From CAZHGD01 sp964531735 (GTDB taxonomy: Bacteria; Armatimonadota; UBA10988), in the NCBI GenBank assembly GCA_964531735.1, contig CAZHGD010000067.1, positions 1-36,301 of the forward strand: a stretch of DNA of 36,301 nucleotides, written 5' to 3'. Shown here in pieces: positions 18,306-27,175 of this stretch (positions within the stretch are counted from its first letter, which is position 1; each line of letters starts with the position of its first letter). The position numbers and the translations under genes are program-made. The notes under the pieces were generated by a model. It had not been told where the DNA came from, searched no databases, and saw only the letters and a list, made by a program, of their open reading frames with translations.

Positions 18306-19916
18306 ATGACCAAGTACGTGTTCATCACAGGCGGGGTGGTTTCGAGCATCGGCAAGGGCATCTCGGCGGCGAGTCTGGGGCGACTGCTCAAGGCGCGTGG
18401 CTTCCGGTTGAGCGTGCTCAAGATGGATCCCTACATCAACGTCGATGCCGGGACCATGAACCCGTACCAGCACGGCGAGGTGTACGTGACCCAGGACGGC
18501 GCCGAGACCGACCTCGATCTCGGTCACTACGAGCGGTTCATCGACCTGGAGCTGGGCCGCGACAGCAACATCACCACCGGGCAGGTCTACCACAACGTCA
18601 TCGCCGCCGAGCGTGACGGCAAGTACCTGGGCGGCACGGTGCAGGTCATCCCGCACATCACCGACGAGATCAAGCGGCTGATCCGCGCCAACGCCGAGCG
18701 GGCCGAAGCCGACGTGGCCATCGTCGAGGTCGGCGGCACCGTCGGTGACATCGAGGGCCTGCCGTTCCTCGAGGCGATTCGCCAGTTCCGCCGCGAGGTC
18801 GGCCCGCAGGGCTCGGTCAGCATCCATGTCACGCTGGTGCCGCAGATCGGCCCGCAGCGCGAGGTGAAGACCAAGCCGACGCAGCACTCGGTGCGCGAGT
18901 TGCGTAATGTCGGCATCCACCCGGACATTCTGGTCTGCCGCACCAAGCACGACCTGAACGACGAGCAGCGCGCCAAGATCTCGCTGTTCTGCGACATCAC
19001 GCCGGAAGCCGTCTTGGCCGCCGTCGATGTGGACGAGATCTACGACATCCCGTTGGCGCTGGAGGCCCAGGGCTTCGCGCAGATCGTCTGCCAGCGGCTG
19101 GGCCTGGAGGACCGCGAACCCGACCTGACCGGCTGGCAGACGCTGGTCGAGCGCTGCCGCTCGGTCGAGCGGCCGGTCCGCATCGCCATGGTCGGCAAGT
19201 ACGTCGAGACCGGCGTCGACACCTATCTGAGCGTGGTCGAGGCGCTGAAGCACGCGGCCATCGCCAACAACGTCAGCCTCGATTTGAACTGGGTCAACGC
19301 CGGCGAGATTGAGCCGGAGGGCATGGCCGAGGCGCTGGCCGGGTTCGACGGCGTGCTGGTGCCGGGCGGCTTCGGCGACCGCGGCATCGAGTCGAAGATC
19401 GAGGCCATTCGCTACGCGCGCGAATCGGGGACGCCGTTCCTGGGCCTCTGCCTGGGCCTGCAATGCGCGGTGATCGAGTTCTCGCGCAACGTCTGCGGCC
19501 TGCGCGGCGCCCACAGCACCGAGTTCAACAAGGAGACGCCGCACCCGGTCATCTCCAAGTTGGAGGAGCAGCGCCGCGTGGAGCAGTTGGGCGGCACCAT
19601 GCGCCTGGGCGCGTACGAGTGCTACCTGCAGCGCGAGAGCCGCGCGCGTCAGGCCTACGACACCGACGTGATCTACGAGCGGCACCGCCACCGCTACGAG
19701 GTCAACAACGACTACCGCAGCCGGCTGGGCGAGAAGGGCCTGCGGTTCAGCGGGCTGTCGCCGAACGGTCAGTTGGTGGAGATCATCGAACTGCCGGAGC
19801 ACCCGTTCTTCCTGGCCACCCAGTTCCATCCGGAGTTCCGCTCGCGACCGACCCTGGCGCACCCGTTGTTCCGGGAGTTCATCACGGCCGCCAAGGGCCG
19901 GACCAGCACGCGCTAA
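18306..19916 (+). CDS. pyrG: CTP synthase
   Basis: Converts UTP to CTP using ATP and glutamine-derived ammonia, the last step of pyrimidine nucleotide synthesis. The 536-residue product is of normal length. The N-terminal amidoligase domain opens with YVFITGGVVSSIGKGI and contains KMDPYINVDAGTMNPYQHGE, the nucleotide and Mg region. The C-terminal class I glutamine amidotransferase carries the nucleophile Cys in LGLCLGLQCAVIEFSRNV, the oxyanion loop VPGGFGDRG, and the His-x-Glu pair in FHPEFRSRP. AGGAG lies eight bases before the ATG at 18306. A helicase gene follows 18 bases after the stop, so the two may share a transcript. Confidence 0.98.
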   Translation: MTKYVFITGGVVSSIGKGISAASLGRLLKARGFRLSVLKMDPYINVDAGTMNPYQHGEVYVTQDGAETDLDLGHYERFIDLELGRDSNITTGQVYHNVIAAERDGKYLGGTVQVIPHITDEIKRLIRANAERAEADVAIVEVGGTVGDIEGLPFLEAIRQFRREVGPQGSVSIHVTLVPQIGPQREVKTKPTQHSVRELRNVGIHPDILVCRTKHDLNDEQRAKISLFCDITPEAVLAAVDVDEIYDIPLALEAQGFAQIVCQRLGLEDREPDLTGWQTLVERCRSVERPVRIAMVGKYVETGVDTYLSVVEALKHAAIANNVSLDLNWVNAGEIEPEGMAEALAGFDGVLVPGGFGDRGIESKIEAIRYARESGTPFLGLCLGLQCAVIEFSRNVCGLRGAHSTEFNKETPHPVISKLEEQRRVEQLGGTMRLGAYECYLQRESRARQAYDTDVIYERHRHRYEVNNDYRSRLGEKGLRFSGLSPNGQLVEIIELPEHPFFLATQFHPEFRSRPTLAHPLFREFITAAKGRTSTR

Positions 19917-19934
19917 GCACTCGAAAGGCAGCCG

Positions 19935-22190
19935 ATGTCGTCGGTTCTCGAACGCCTGAACCCCGAGCAGCGGTCCGCCGCCTCGCATGGGGACGGGCCC
20001 TTGCTGATCATTGCCGGGGCGGGTTCGGGCAAGACCCGGACTCTGACCTGTCGTATCGCCCACCTGATCTGCGAGCGCGGCGTGTCGCCGCAGCAGATAC
20101 TGGCGGTGACCTTCACCAACAAGGCGGCCGGCGAGCTGAAGGAGCGCCTGCGCGAGCTGCTGCCCGGCCGGCGCATCGAGGCCATGTGGGTGGGCACTTT
20201 CCACAGCCTCTGCGCGCGCCTGCTCCGCGAGCACGCCGAGCGCATCGGCCGCGACCGCAACTTCGCCATCTTCGACGAGGACGACCGCGCGGCGCTGCTC
20301 AAACGAATCCTCGAAGACCTGGCGGTCGATGTCGAGAAGAACCCGATCAAGCACATCGTCTACCGCATGAGCGACTGGAAGAACGACCTGCTCGATCCGG
20401 TGCAGGCGGCGCAGCGCTTCGGCGGCGGGCTGATTGCGCCGCCGGACCGCATTGCCCTGGCGGCCTACGAGCGCTATCAGGAGCGCTTGCGGGTCAACAA
20501 CGCGCTTGACTTCGACGACCTGATCATGGAGGCGGTCCGCTTGCTGCGCCGCAGCGACGACCTGCGCGGGCAGCTCAACGAGCGCTTCCACCATGTGCTG
20601 GTGGACGAGTACCAGGACATCAACCTGGCGCAGTACGAGCTGGTCAAGCTGCTCAGCGAGCGGCGGCGCAATCTGTGCGTGGTGGGCGATGACGACCAGA
20701 GCATCTACGGCTGGCGTGGCGCCAAGGTCGAGATCATCCTGCGCTTCGACAAGGACTTCCCCGACGCGAAGGTGGTCAAGCTGGAGCGCAACTACCGCAG
20801 CACGCAGGCCGTGCTCGACGTCTCGAACGCGCTGATCGCCAACAACTCCGAGCGCCGCGACAAGCGCCTCCACACCGAGAACCCGGCCGGCGACGCGGTG
20901 ACGCTGCACGTCACCTCGAACGAGCAGGAAGAAGCCTGGTTCGTGGCCGACCAGATCCAGGCCGGCCTGCGCGAGGGCCGCAAGCTCGGCGAGCATGTGG
21001 TGCTGTACCGCACCAACGCCATGTCGCGGGTGTTCGAGCAGGTCTTCAGCTCGCGCCAGATCCGCTACCGGCTGATCGGCGGCGTACGGTTCTACGAGCG
21101 CAAGGAGGTGAAGGACCTCATCGCCTACCTGCGCGCGCTGTGCAACCCGACCGACGACGTCAGCCTGTTGCGCATCGTCAACGTGCCCACGCGCGGCATT
21201 GGCGACAAAACCATGGCCACGGTGACCGAGCACGCCAGGGCCGAGAACCGGTCGCTCTTCGAGGCGCTGCAGCACGCGGGCCACGACAGCGAGTTGCTCG
21301 GCAGCGGGCCGCGCAGCAAGGTCAAGGCGTTTGTCGAGACCATGGAGCGGCTGCGCGGCAAGGCTGAGGAGCTGGACGTGGCTGGGTTGCTCACCGCGGT
21401 GATGAAGGACACCGGCTACGAGGCGGCGCTGCTGGCCGAGAAGTCGGTGGAGGCCAGCTCGCGGCTGGAGAACCTGCGCGAAATGCTGTCGGTGGCCGCC
21501 GAGTTCACCACCCCCGGTCGCGAGGGCCTGGCGGAGTTCCTCGAGCGCGTGGCGTTGGTGGCCGACACCGACAACCTCGCCGAAGGCGACGACAGCGTGG
21601 TGCTGATGACGCTCCACAGCGCGAAGGGCCTCGAGTTCCCGGTGGTCTTCCTGATCGGTCTGGAAGAGAACATCATCCCGCACTTCCGCTCGCGCGAATC
21701 GCGCGAGGGCATCGAGGAGGAGCGGCGGCTGTGCTACGTGGGCATGACCCGCGCGCGCGAGCGGCTGTTCCTGACGCACACCACGCGGCGCATGTTGTAT
21801 GGCCAGACGGTGGCCAATCCGCCGTCGCGCTTCGTCAAGGAGATCCCGCCCGAGCTGCTGGTCAGCACCGGCCGCCCGACCATGCCCACGGCGACGCCGA
21901 GCATGGTTCAGCGCGAGCCGGCGCGCAACCTGGACAGCATGACCAGCATCCTGTCACGCCAGAAGGTGGCCGCTTCAGGCGGGCGCCGCCTGGTACAAGG
22001 CACGCCGGCGGTGCCGACGGCTGCCGCGCCGGCACCGTACAAAGCGGGTCAGCGCGTGCGACACGGCGTGTTCGGCGAGGGCATCGTGGTGTCCTGCACC
22101 GGTGGTCCGTCGGCCGAGGTGCAGGTCGCCTTCCCGGAGCACGGGGTCAAGAAGATGGCCGTGGAGTATGCGAAGCTGGAGGTGGTGTAG
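19935..22190 (+). CDS. pcrA: UvrD/PcrA-type superfamily 1A DNA helicase
   Basis: ATP-driven 3'-5' helicase acting in repair, replication restart and removal of recombination proteins from DNA. The 751-residue product has the SF1A motifs in order: LNPEQRSAA (Q motif), GAGSGKTRTL (Walker A), TFTNKAAGELKER (Ia), VDEYQDIN (Walker B), GDDDQSIYGWRGA (III), LERNYRS (IV), LMTLHSAKGLEFPVVFL (V) and EERRLCYVGMTRARERL (VI). The C terminus, GQRVRHGVFGEGIVVS to the end, is the Tudor-like domain by which PcrA contacts RNA polymerase. GAAAGG six bases before the ATG serves as ribosome binding site. It follows pyrG by 18 bases. Its last codons form one arm of a terminator hairpin. Confidence 0.96.
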   Translation: MSSVLERLNPEQRSAASHGDGPLLIIAGAGSGKTRTLTCRIAHLICERGVSPQQILAVTFTNKAAGELKERLRELLPGRRIEAMWVGTFHSLCARLLREHAERIGRDRNFAIFDEDDRAALLKRILEDLAVDVEKNPIKHIVYRMSDWKNDLLDPVQAAQRFGGGLIAPPDRIALAAYERYQERLRVNNALDFDDLIMEAVRLLRRSDDLRGQLNERFHHVLVDEYQDINLAQYELVKLLSERRRNLCVVGDDDQSIYGWRGAKVEIILRFDKDFPDAKVVKLERNYRSTQAVLDVSNALIANNSERRDKRLHTENPAGDAVTLHVTSNEQEEAWFVADQIQAGLREGRKLGEHVVLYRTNAMSRVFEQVFSSRQIRYRLIGGVRFYERKEVKDLIAYLRALCNPTDDVSLLRIVNVPTRGIGDKTMATVTEHARAENRSLFEALQHAGHDSELLGSGPRSKVKAFVETMERLRGKAEELDVAGLLTAVMKDTGYEAALLAEKSVEASSRLENLREMLSVAAEFTTPGREGLAEFLERVALVADTDNLAEGDDSVVLMTLHSAKGLEFPVVFLIGLEENIIPHFRSRESREGIEEERRLCYVGMTRARERLFLTHTTRRMLYGQTVANPPSRFVKEIPPELLVSTGRPTMPTATPSMVQREPARNLDSMTSILSRQKVAASGGRRLVQGTPAVPTAAAPAPYKAGQRVRHGVFGEGIVVSCTGGPSAEVQVAFPEHGVKKMAVEYAKLEVV

Positions 22191-22215
22191 CGCTCGGGCG
22201 TACACCACCTCCAGC
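22175..22215. terminator. Bidirectional hairpin overlapping the pcrA 3' end
   Basis: A perfect 15-base inverted repeat: left arm 22175-22189 (last codons of pcrA) and right arm 22201-22215 (TACACCACCTCCAGC), around an 11-base loop that includes the final G of the TAG. The opposing gene stops at 22225. The left arm is coding, so the arm sequence is fixed by the Leu-Glu-Val-Val end of the helicase. Confidence 0.75.
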
Positions 22216-22224
22216 CGCTGGCGC

Positions 22225-25200
22225 CTACTTCACCCACACGATCGCATAGTCGAACCCGTCCAGCGGCACCTCGCACCGGCCATCCTTCAGTGCCACCGCG
22301 CCACCGCGCAGGGCGTCGGTGGCCTGGACGGTCTTGGCCAGGCCCAGTTTGGCCAGGTTGAGCCGCACGGCCGCCGTGCGTGGCTCGTCGGACAGGTTCG
22401 AGACGATCACCAGCGCGCCTTGGGCACCGCGGCTGTGGATGCTGACCTTCACCGCCGCGTGCTCGGGCTGGACGACGTCGGCGTTGTTCCAGTAGGGCAG
22501 GAACCGGGCCTGTTTGCGCCCGAACGTGTCGGACAGCCGCCAGAGCGCCGACATCTCCTGCAACTGGGCCCCGTAGCCGTTGGGGCGCACCAGCACGTCG
22601 TGGAGCAGGCAGAACGACAGTGCCTCGTGCGTGGTCCACGGCTTCTCGTAGCAGAGGAACTCCGACGGCACGCCCCATTGGCGGCCGGTCAGCTCGGTGC
22701 GGAAGGAGTCGAGCGGCACCACGTCGAGGAACTTCGGCCCGCGCTCGATGCCGCTGACCTGCTCGCCGTTCCAGGCGCTGGTGCCCCAGCCGAGGGTCGG
22801 GATGACCATCACCGTCGAGTTGTGGATGTTGAGTTGGCCCGTCGGCTGGCGCTGGCGCGTCAGCACGTACAGGCGGCGCATGAACTCGCGGGTGGCGAAG
22901 ATGTCGTAGGTGGTCCCGATGCTGCCGTCCGGCCGCTGGTAGCCGCAGCCGTGGTGGCGGTTGTTGCAGGGACAGGGCCACTCGGGCCCGTCCAGGTACC
23001 AGCCGTCGTTGCCGAACCGGTCCATGGTCTCGGCCAGGTGCTTGAGGCAGAACTCGCGCCAATGGCTGCGCCAGCAGACGCCCCAGTCCTGTTGCTTCGG
23101 CTCGCGCGTGTAGCTGAAGCCGCGCGGCAGCGTGAGCACGTCTTCGCTGTACAGCTCATACTCGGGGGCAATGTCGGCCAGTTGCCGGCTCATGTAGAGC
23201 AGGAACTGCATGCGCTTGCCGTGCGCCGCGTCGATGACCGACTTCAGTGCGGCCTCGTCCTTCTTGTCCGGGTAGGGGTGCGACTGCCACGGCGTCCAGT
23301 GCTCGTGGAAGCACATGGTGCGCACGCCGGCCTCGGCCAGCAGGTCCAGTTGCGTGCGCGGCTTGGCCGTGGGTTCGCCCAGCGCCAGCCCGGAGCCGAA
23401 CTTGCCCGGCGCCACGACCACGCCCGCGGCCTTGCCCGGTCCGCCCTTCTCGGCTGGCGTCAGCCCCTTGCGCAGCGGCTGGTCGAAGTGCTCCAGCAAC
23501 AGCGTGTGCTCATCGGCCGTGTAGGGTCCGAACGGCGCCACCGGCGCCCGGGCTTCGTCCAGCAGGCGCACTTCGTCCAACACGAACGGCGCGTTCTGGT
23601 TGCCCAGCGTGATGGTGCCCTGGTCCAGCGGCAGCCCGGTCAGGCCCTGGTGGGCCTTGGTGAAGACCAGCTTGCCGTCCACGTAGCAGCGGATGGCGTC
23701 GCCCCAGGTGAAGGCCAGGTGATGCCATTCGCCGCGTTTGGCCGCGATGGAGGCGCCGGCGTAGAAGGTCACCTCGCCGCGCTCGCGGACCCACACCACC
23801 GGGCCCTGGTGCAGCTCGTTCCAGTAGATGCCGGCGTTGCTGTTGTCCGGCAGACCAATCGTCAGCAGGCTGCGGTTGCTCTGCTTGCGCTTCTCGGCCT
23901 CGGGCAGGCTGGGATCGCTGTCGAACAGCAGTTGCGCCCAGCACTCGAAGGTGCCCCGGTCGGCGCGCAGCCGGCCGGCCGCCGGATAGTCGATGCGTCC
24001 GCCGCCGGACCAGGCCGGCGCCGTGGCCAGACCGTAGTGCCCGCCATGGTGGAAGCGGTAGTCCCAGACGTCCTTCTCCGGCTGCTTCACCGGCGTGGCC
24101 TGGAAACCGAAGGTGTACCGCACCGGCTGGTCCAGCGGCTTGCCTTGCCAGAGGTGCAGACGCAGCGTGACGCGGTCGCCGGTCCGCTCGATGACCACCG
24201 CCTGCTTCGCATCAGCCGGTGACCAGTGCTGGTCGGATTCGCAGAACCACGCGAAGCCGCGGTCGTCATCGCCGAGCCAGACGAACGGCGTGAACGGCGC
24301 GCGCCAGCCGTCGGCCGGCAGTGCGCGCGAGTTGCGCATGTTGCCCCAACTGCCCGGGAAGTTGTACAGGTAGCGCGCGTGTTCGGCCTTGATCGGGATC
24401 TCCAGTTCGAGGCCGTCCGGCGCCGCCGCGCCGGGGGTGAGCAGCAGGTCGGTGCGAATCAGGCCGTCGAACTCGACCCGACTGGTGGCGGTCATGGTCG
24501 CCGCGTCGCTGTGCAGCTTGCCGGACCAACTGGCCTGGGCCGCCTGCCCGGTGACCGTCGGTGTGCCGCCGGTCCAGTCGACCACTTGGCCGCCCCGCGT
24601 CGCGCGGAGCTGGATCGGTGCCGCGAGCACCTCGGCGCCGAGGGCAGTGACGCGTTCGGCGAACGGCGTCCGCCCGAGTTGGTAGCGCCGACCCCAGCAA
24701 CCGAACGCGGTGCCGCCGTCGGCCAGGCGCTCGATGGCTACCGGCGTCCACGGCGCGGGCACACGGTCGGTCACACCGGTACGGTCACCCAGCCACGGCG
24801 GGTCCAGCGGGCGGTCGACGGTCTTCTCCTGCGACAGCACGATCTGCGTGCCCTCCATCAGGTGGGCCTTGACGGTCACGGCGCCGGCGGGCAGTTCGGC
24901 CTTCTTGAACTCCGTGCCGACCACTGATTCCGTGCCCACCGGCACCTCGCGGCGGATGATCTGCCCGTCGCGCGCGCGCAGTTCGAAGCCGACCGACAGC
25001 TTCGCGCGGTCGAGACCAGCCGGCTCGACCGGCGCCTCGGCGCGCAGGATGCCGTCGGTCACGAAGGCGCGCAGCCGCAGCGCCAGCGGCGGCTTGACGT
25101 CGCGCTCGGCGGTGTACCGCAACGTCGGCGTGCCGTCCGCGGTGGTCACGCTCACGGTGAACCGGTAGCGTCCGTTGGCGACAAAGCGACCTTCGCGCGG

Positions 25201-26046
25201 GACCGCCACCGGCGCCGTGGCTTCGCCGCTCGGCCCGATGGCCAGCTTGACCTCGGGCTCCGCGCGCCCATCGCGCTCCTGTTGCCAGCGCGCGGTCAGG
25301 TTCGGCCCACGCGCGACCACCTTCACGGCGCCACTGCCCGTCACCAGGCCGTCAGCGGCCGCCAGGCCGCAGGTGACCTGCGAGGAGAAGCGCAGGTGGC
25401 CGAACAGGGCCGGCTCATGGTAGCCGTGCCGCAGCGGCGCCCAGGTCAGGTTGCCGACGCCACGCAGGTTGACGCAGACGTTGAGCCCCCACAGCGCGCC
25501 GTCGGCCGGCGCGGCGACGCCCAGCGCGGCGAACGGAATCGCGAAGGTCGCTTCCCAGCCACCGACCACTTCGCGAGCCTGGTAGTCCCAGGCGGCGTTC
25601 CAGGCCCCGTCGCGCCCGTGGCTCTCGGAGGTGGCGCCGGCGGCGTTGCCGACGAACTGGTAGTAGTCGGCCTGCGAGTGGCGCGGGTCACAGAACAGCT
25701 CGACGGAGTCGTCGGACCAGACCTCGCCGTCGTGGGCCCGGCGCTCGGCCAACGGCTTGCGGCCGCCCGGCAGCGGCACGCGGACCTGCACCAGCAGTCG
25801 CGTCGGCGTGCGCAGCACCAGAGCGGTCGGCTGCGCGGCCTGGAGCTGTCCGCTCTGCAGCGTGCGGAAGCCGGTCAACGGCGCGGCGCCGGTCCAGTCG
25901 GGCGGCAGCACCGCCGGCGGTGCCGGATCGGCGACGGGCGTGCCGAGGGTGAACAGCGGCGTGGCCGGGTCGGCGAGCGGCGCGGCGCCGACCGGTGCGG
26001 TCAGCGTGGCGCCGACGATGGCGAACAGGCACAAACGGGGCGACAT
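22225..26046 (-). CDS. Large secreted multidomain glycosidase-like protein (CBM9-like, DUF6067-like, LamG)
   Basis: A 1273-residue exported protein with signal peptide MSPRLCLFAIVGATLTAPVG. Domains in order: a CBM9/DOMON-like beta-sandwich (about 35-225; WSDDSVELFCDPRH, YYQFVGNAAG, VGGWEATFAIPFAALG); a beta-rich central region like the DUF6067 glycoside-hydrolase family (about 420-670; FPGSWGNMRNSRALP, GDDDRGFAWFCESDQHW); a LamG/concanavalin-type domain (about 680-845; GTFECWAQLLF, EWHHLAFTWGDAIRCYVDGK); then a TIM-barrel-like portion (from about 900; GVRTMCFHEHWTPW, GWYLDGPEWPCPC) and a small beta-domain at the end. Acidic residues at strand ends (e.g. the Asp in YLDG) could be catalytic, but I cannot assign them. 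It probably binds and cleaves an extracellular polysaccharide. GGGAG lies eight bases before the ATG. The gene stands alone, ending in a hairpin shared with pcrA. Confidence 0.82.
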   Translation of the reverse strand: MSPRLCLFAIVGATLTAPVGAAPLADPATPLFTLGTPVADPAPPAVLPPDWTGAAPLTGFRTLQSGQLQAAQPTALVLRTPTRLLVQVRVPLPGGRKPLAERRAHDGEVWSDDSVELFCDPRHSQADYYQFVGNAAGATSESHGRDGAWNAAWDYQAREVVGGWEATFAIPFAALGVAAPADGALWGLNVCVNLRGVGNLTWAPLRHGYHEPALFGHLRFSSQVTCGLAAADGLVTGSGAVKVVARGPNLTARWQQERDGRAEPEVKLAIGPSGEATAPVAVPREGRFVANGRYRFTVSVTTADGTPTLRYTAERDVKPPLALRLRAFVTDGILRAEAPVEPAGLDRAKLSVGFELRARDGQIIRREVPVGTESVVGTEFKKAELPAGAVTVKAHLMEGTQIVLSQEKTVDRPLDPPWLGDRTGVTDRVPAPWTPVAIERLADGGTAFGCWGRRYQLGRTPFAERVTALGAEVLAAPIQLRATRGGQVVDWTGGTPTVTGQAAQASWSGKLHSDAATMTATSRVEFDGLIRTDLLLTPGAAAPDGLELEIPIKAEHARYLYNFPGSWGNMRNSRALPADGWRAPFTPFVWLGDDDRGFAWFCESDQHWSPADAKQAVVIERTGDRVTLRLHLWQGKPLDQPVRYTFGFQATPVKQPEKDVWDYRFHHGGHYGLATAPAWSGGGRIDYPAAGRLRADRGTFECWAQLLFDSDPSLPEAEKRKQSNRSLLTIGLPDNSNAGIYWNELHQGPVVWVRERGEVTFYAGASIAAKRGEWHHLAFTWGDAIRCYVDGKLVFTKAHQGLTGLPLDQGTITLGNQNAPFVLDEVRLLDEARAPVAPFGPYTADEHTLLLEHFDQPLRKGLTPAEKGGPGKAAGVVVAPGKFGSGLALGEPTAKPRTQLDLLAEAGVRTMCFHEHWTPWQSHPYPDKKDEAALKSVIDAAHGKRMQFLLYMSRQLADIAPEYELYSEDVLTLPRGFSYTREPKQQDWGVCWRSHWREFCLKHLAETMDRFGNDGWYLDGPEWPCPCNNRHHGCGYQRPDGSIGTTYDIFATREFMRRLYVLTRQRQPTGQLNIHNSTVMVIPTLGWGTSAWNGEQVSGIERGPKFLDVVPLDSFRTELTGRQWGVPSEFLCYEKPWTTHEALSFCLLHDVLVRPNGYGAQLQEMSALWRLSDTFGRKQARFLPYWNNADVVQPEHAAVKVSIHSRGAQGALVIVSNLSDEPRTAAVRLNLAKLGLAKTVQATDALRGGAVALKDGRCEVPLDGFDYAIVWVK

Positions 26047-26123
26047 GGCAGGGACTCCCGCGCAATGGGGGCTGGGTTGGCGGCCGGTGGTCAGGTTCCT
26101 CCGCGGGTCCCCGCGCCCGTGGT

Positions 26124-26164
26124 TTGACGCCGGCGTGGTGGCAGCCTAACATACAAGCGTATGT
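26124..26164 (+). promoter_or_regulatory. Promoter and palindromic operator of the ATPase/TOPRIM-like module
   Basis: TTGACG (26124-26129) and TAACAT (26147-26152) are spaced by exactly 17 bases. The palindrome ACATAC-AAGC-GTATGT (26149-26164) overlaps the end of the -10 and covers the expected start site, the classical position for a repressor. This is among the most AT-rich stretches of the window. No regulator gene is adjacent. Confidence 0.6.
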
Positions 26165-26200
26165 GGCCGCCCGCTGAGCGCGACGGGCCAAGGACGGTCG

Positions 26201-27175
26201 ATGATCACCTCACTGGAGCTGACCAACTTCAGGCTACTGCGGCAAGCCACCGTGCCGCTGGGGCCGCTGACGCTGCTGGTCGGGCCGAACGGGAGTGGCA
26301 AGAGCACCGTGCTTCGTGCTCTGGCCGCGCTACGGCAGCCGTCGGCCTATTGCGGCGCGGCGTTCCGCGCCGTCGATGCTGACCGGAGCCCCGAACCGAT
26401 CATCCGGATCCTCGCGCGGGCCAAAGACCCAGCGTGGGTGATGCGCTGTGTCGATGGCGAGAGGTGGGGAGCCCGAGGCGAAGCATACCCTGACCCGGTT
26501 GCTGAAGCCTTCTGTGACCGTATCGAGGTGTACTCGCTGGATGCACGAGCCCTGGCCGAACCAGTGGAGTTGGAGCCTAGGCCGCTTCTGGGCGCCGACG
26601 GCAGCCGGCTGGCTGCTGTGCTTGACCACCTGCGCGACAGCGCCCCCGAGCGGTTCGAGGCACTGAACGCCGAGCTGGCGCTGTGGCTGCCCGAGTTTGA
26701 CCGCGTCCTCTTCGAGACGCCGCGCGCCGGGCACCGCGCGCTCTGTCTACGCACGCGTGAAGGCTATACCATCTCAGCGACCTCGCTCAGCGACGGCACG
26801 ATGGTCGCCCTGGCGCTGCTGACGCTAGTTCACCTGCCGACGCCGCCCAGCCTGATCGGCATTGAGGAACCAGATCGCGGTCTACACCCGCGCTTGATGC
26901 GGCGGGTCGCAGACGCGTTACGCCGGTTGGCTGATCCGGCCGCCTATGGTGACGACCGTGAGCCCTGCCAGGTGGTGGCGACCACGCACTCGCCCTATTT
27001 CCTGGACCTGTTCCGTGACCACCCCGAGCAAGTGGTGGTCGCCGAGCGCACACCCGACGGGGCCTCGTTCGTAAGGCTCTCGGACCAGCCCGACATCGAG
27101 GACATGCTGGACGGCAGCTCGCTCGGCGAGGCCTACTACGGGGGGCTGATCGGTGGAGTTCCGGCCGGCGTATGA
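26201..27175 (+). CDS. OLD/RecF-like AAA (ABC-type) ATPase
   Basis: A 324-residue SMC/RecF-fold ATPase of the AAA_21/OLD type. It opens with LELTNFRLLRQATVPLGPLT, the usual first strand. Walker A is GPNGSGKS (28-35), the ABC-signature equivalent is SLSDGTMVAL, Walker B with catalytic Glu is LIGIEEPDRGLHP (about 218-230), and the H-loop is ATTHSPYFLD with His263. The length and lack of a coiled coil distinguish it from SbcC or RecN. Proteins of this kind, paired with a TOPRIM-type partner, form anti-phage and plasmid-control systems (OLD, Gabija-like) and also act elsewhere. The ATG is preceded by AAGGA. The stop overlaps the next gene in an ATGA, and a dedicated promoter and palindrome lie upstream. 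There is no C-terminal TOPRIM domain on this chain: the next gene seems to supply it. Confidence 0.88.
   Translation: MITSLELTNFRLLRQATVPLGPLTLLVGPNGSGKSTVLRALAALRQPSAYCGAAFRAVDADRSPEPIIRILARAKDPAWVMRCVDGERWGARGEAYPDPVAEAFCDRIEVYSLDARALAEPVELEPRPLLGADGSRLAAVLDHLRDSAPERFEALNAELALWLPEFDRVLFETPRAGHRALCLRTREGYTISATSLSDGTMVALALLTLVHLPTPPSLIGIEEPDRGLHPRLMRRVADALRRLADPAAYGDDREPCQVVATTHSPYFLDLFRDHPEQVVVAERTPDGASFVRLSDQPDIEDMLDGSSLGEAYYGGLIGGVPAGV

Noticed and set aside
18102..21779. A 3.7-kb open reading frame on the minus strand across pyrG and pcrA
   Set aside because: The product is rich in His, Gln, Arg and Val without domain pattern, has no ribosome binding site, and lies opposite two unmistakable housekeeping genes. 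It is an artefact of high third-position GC.
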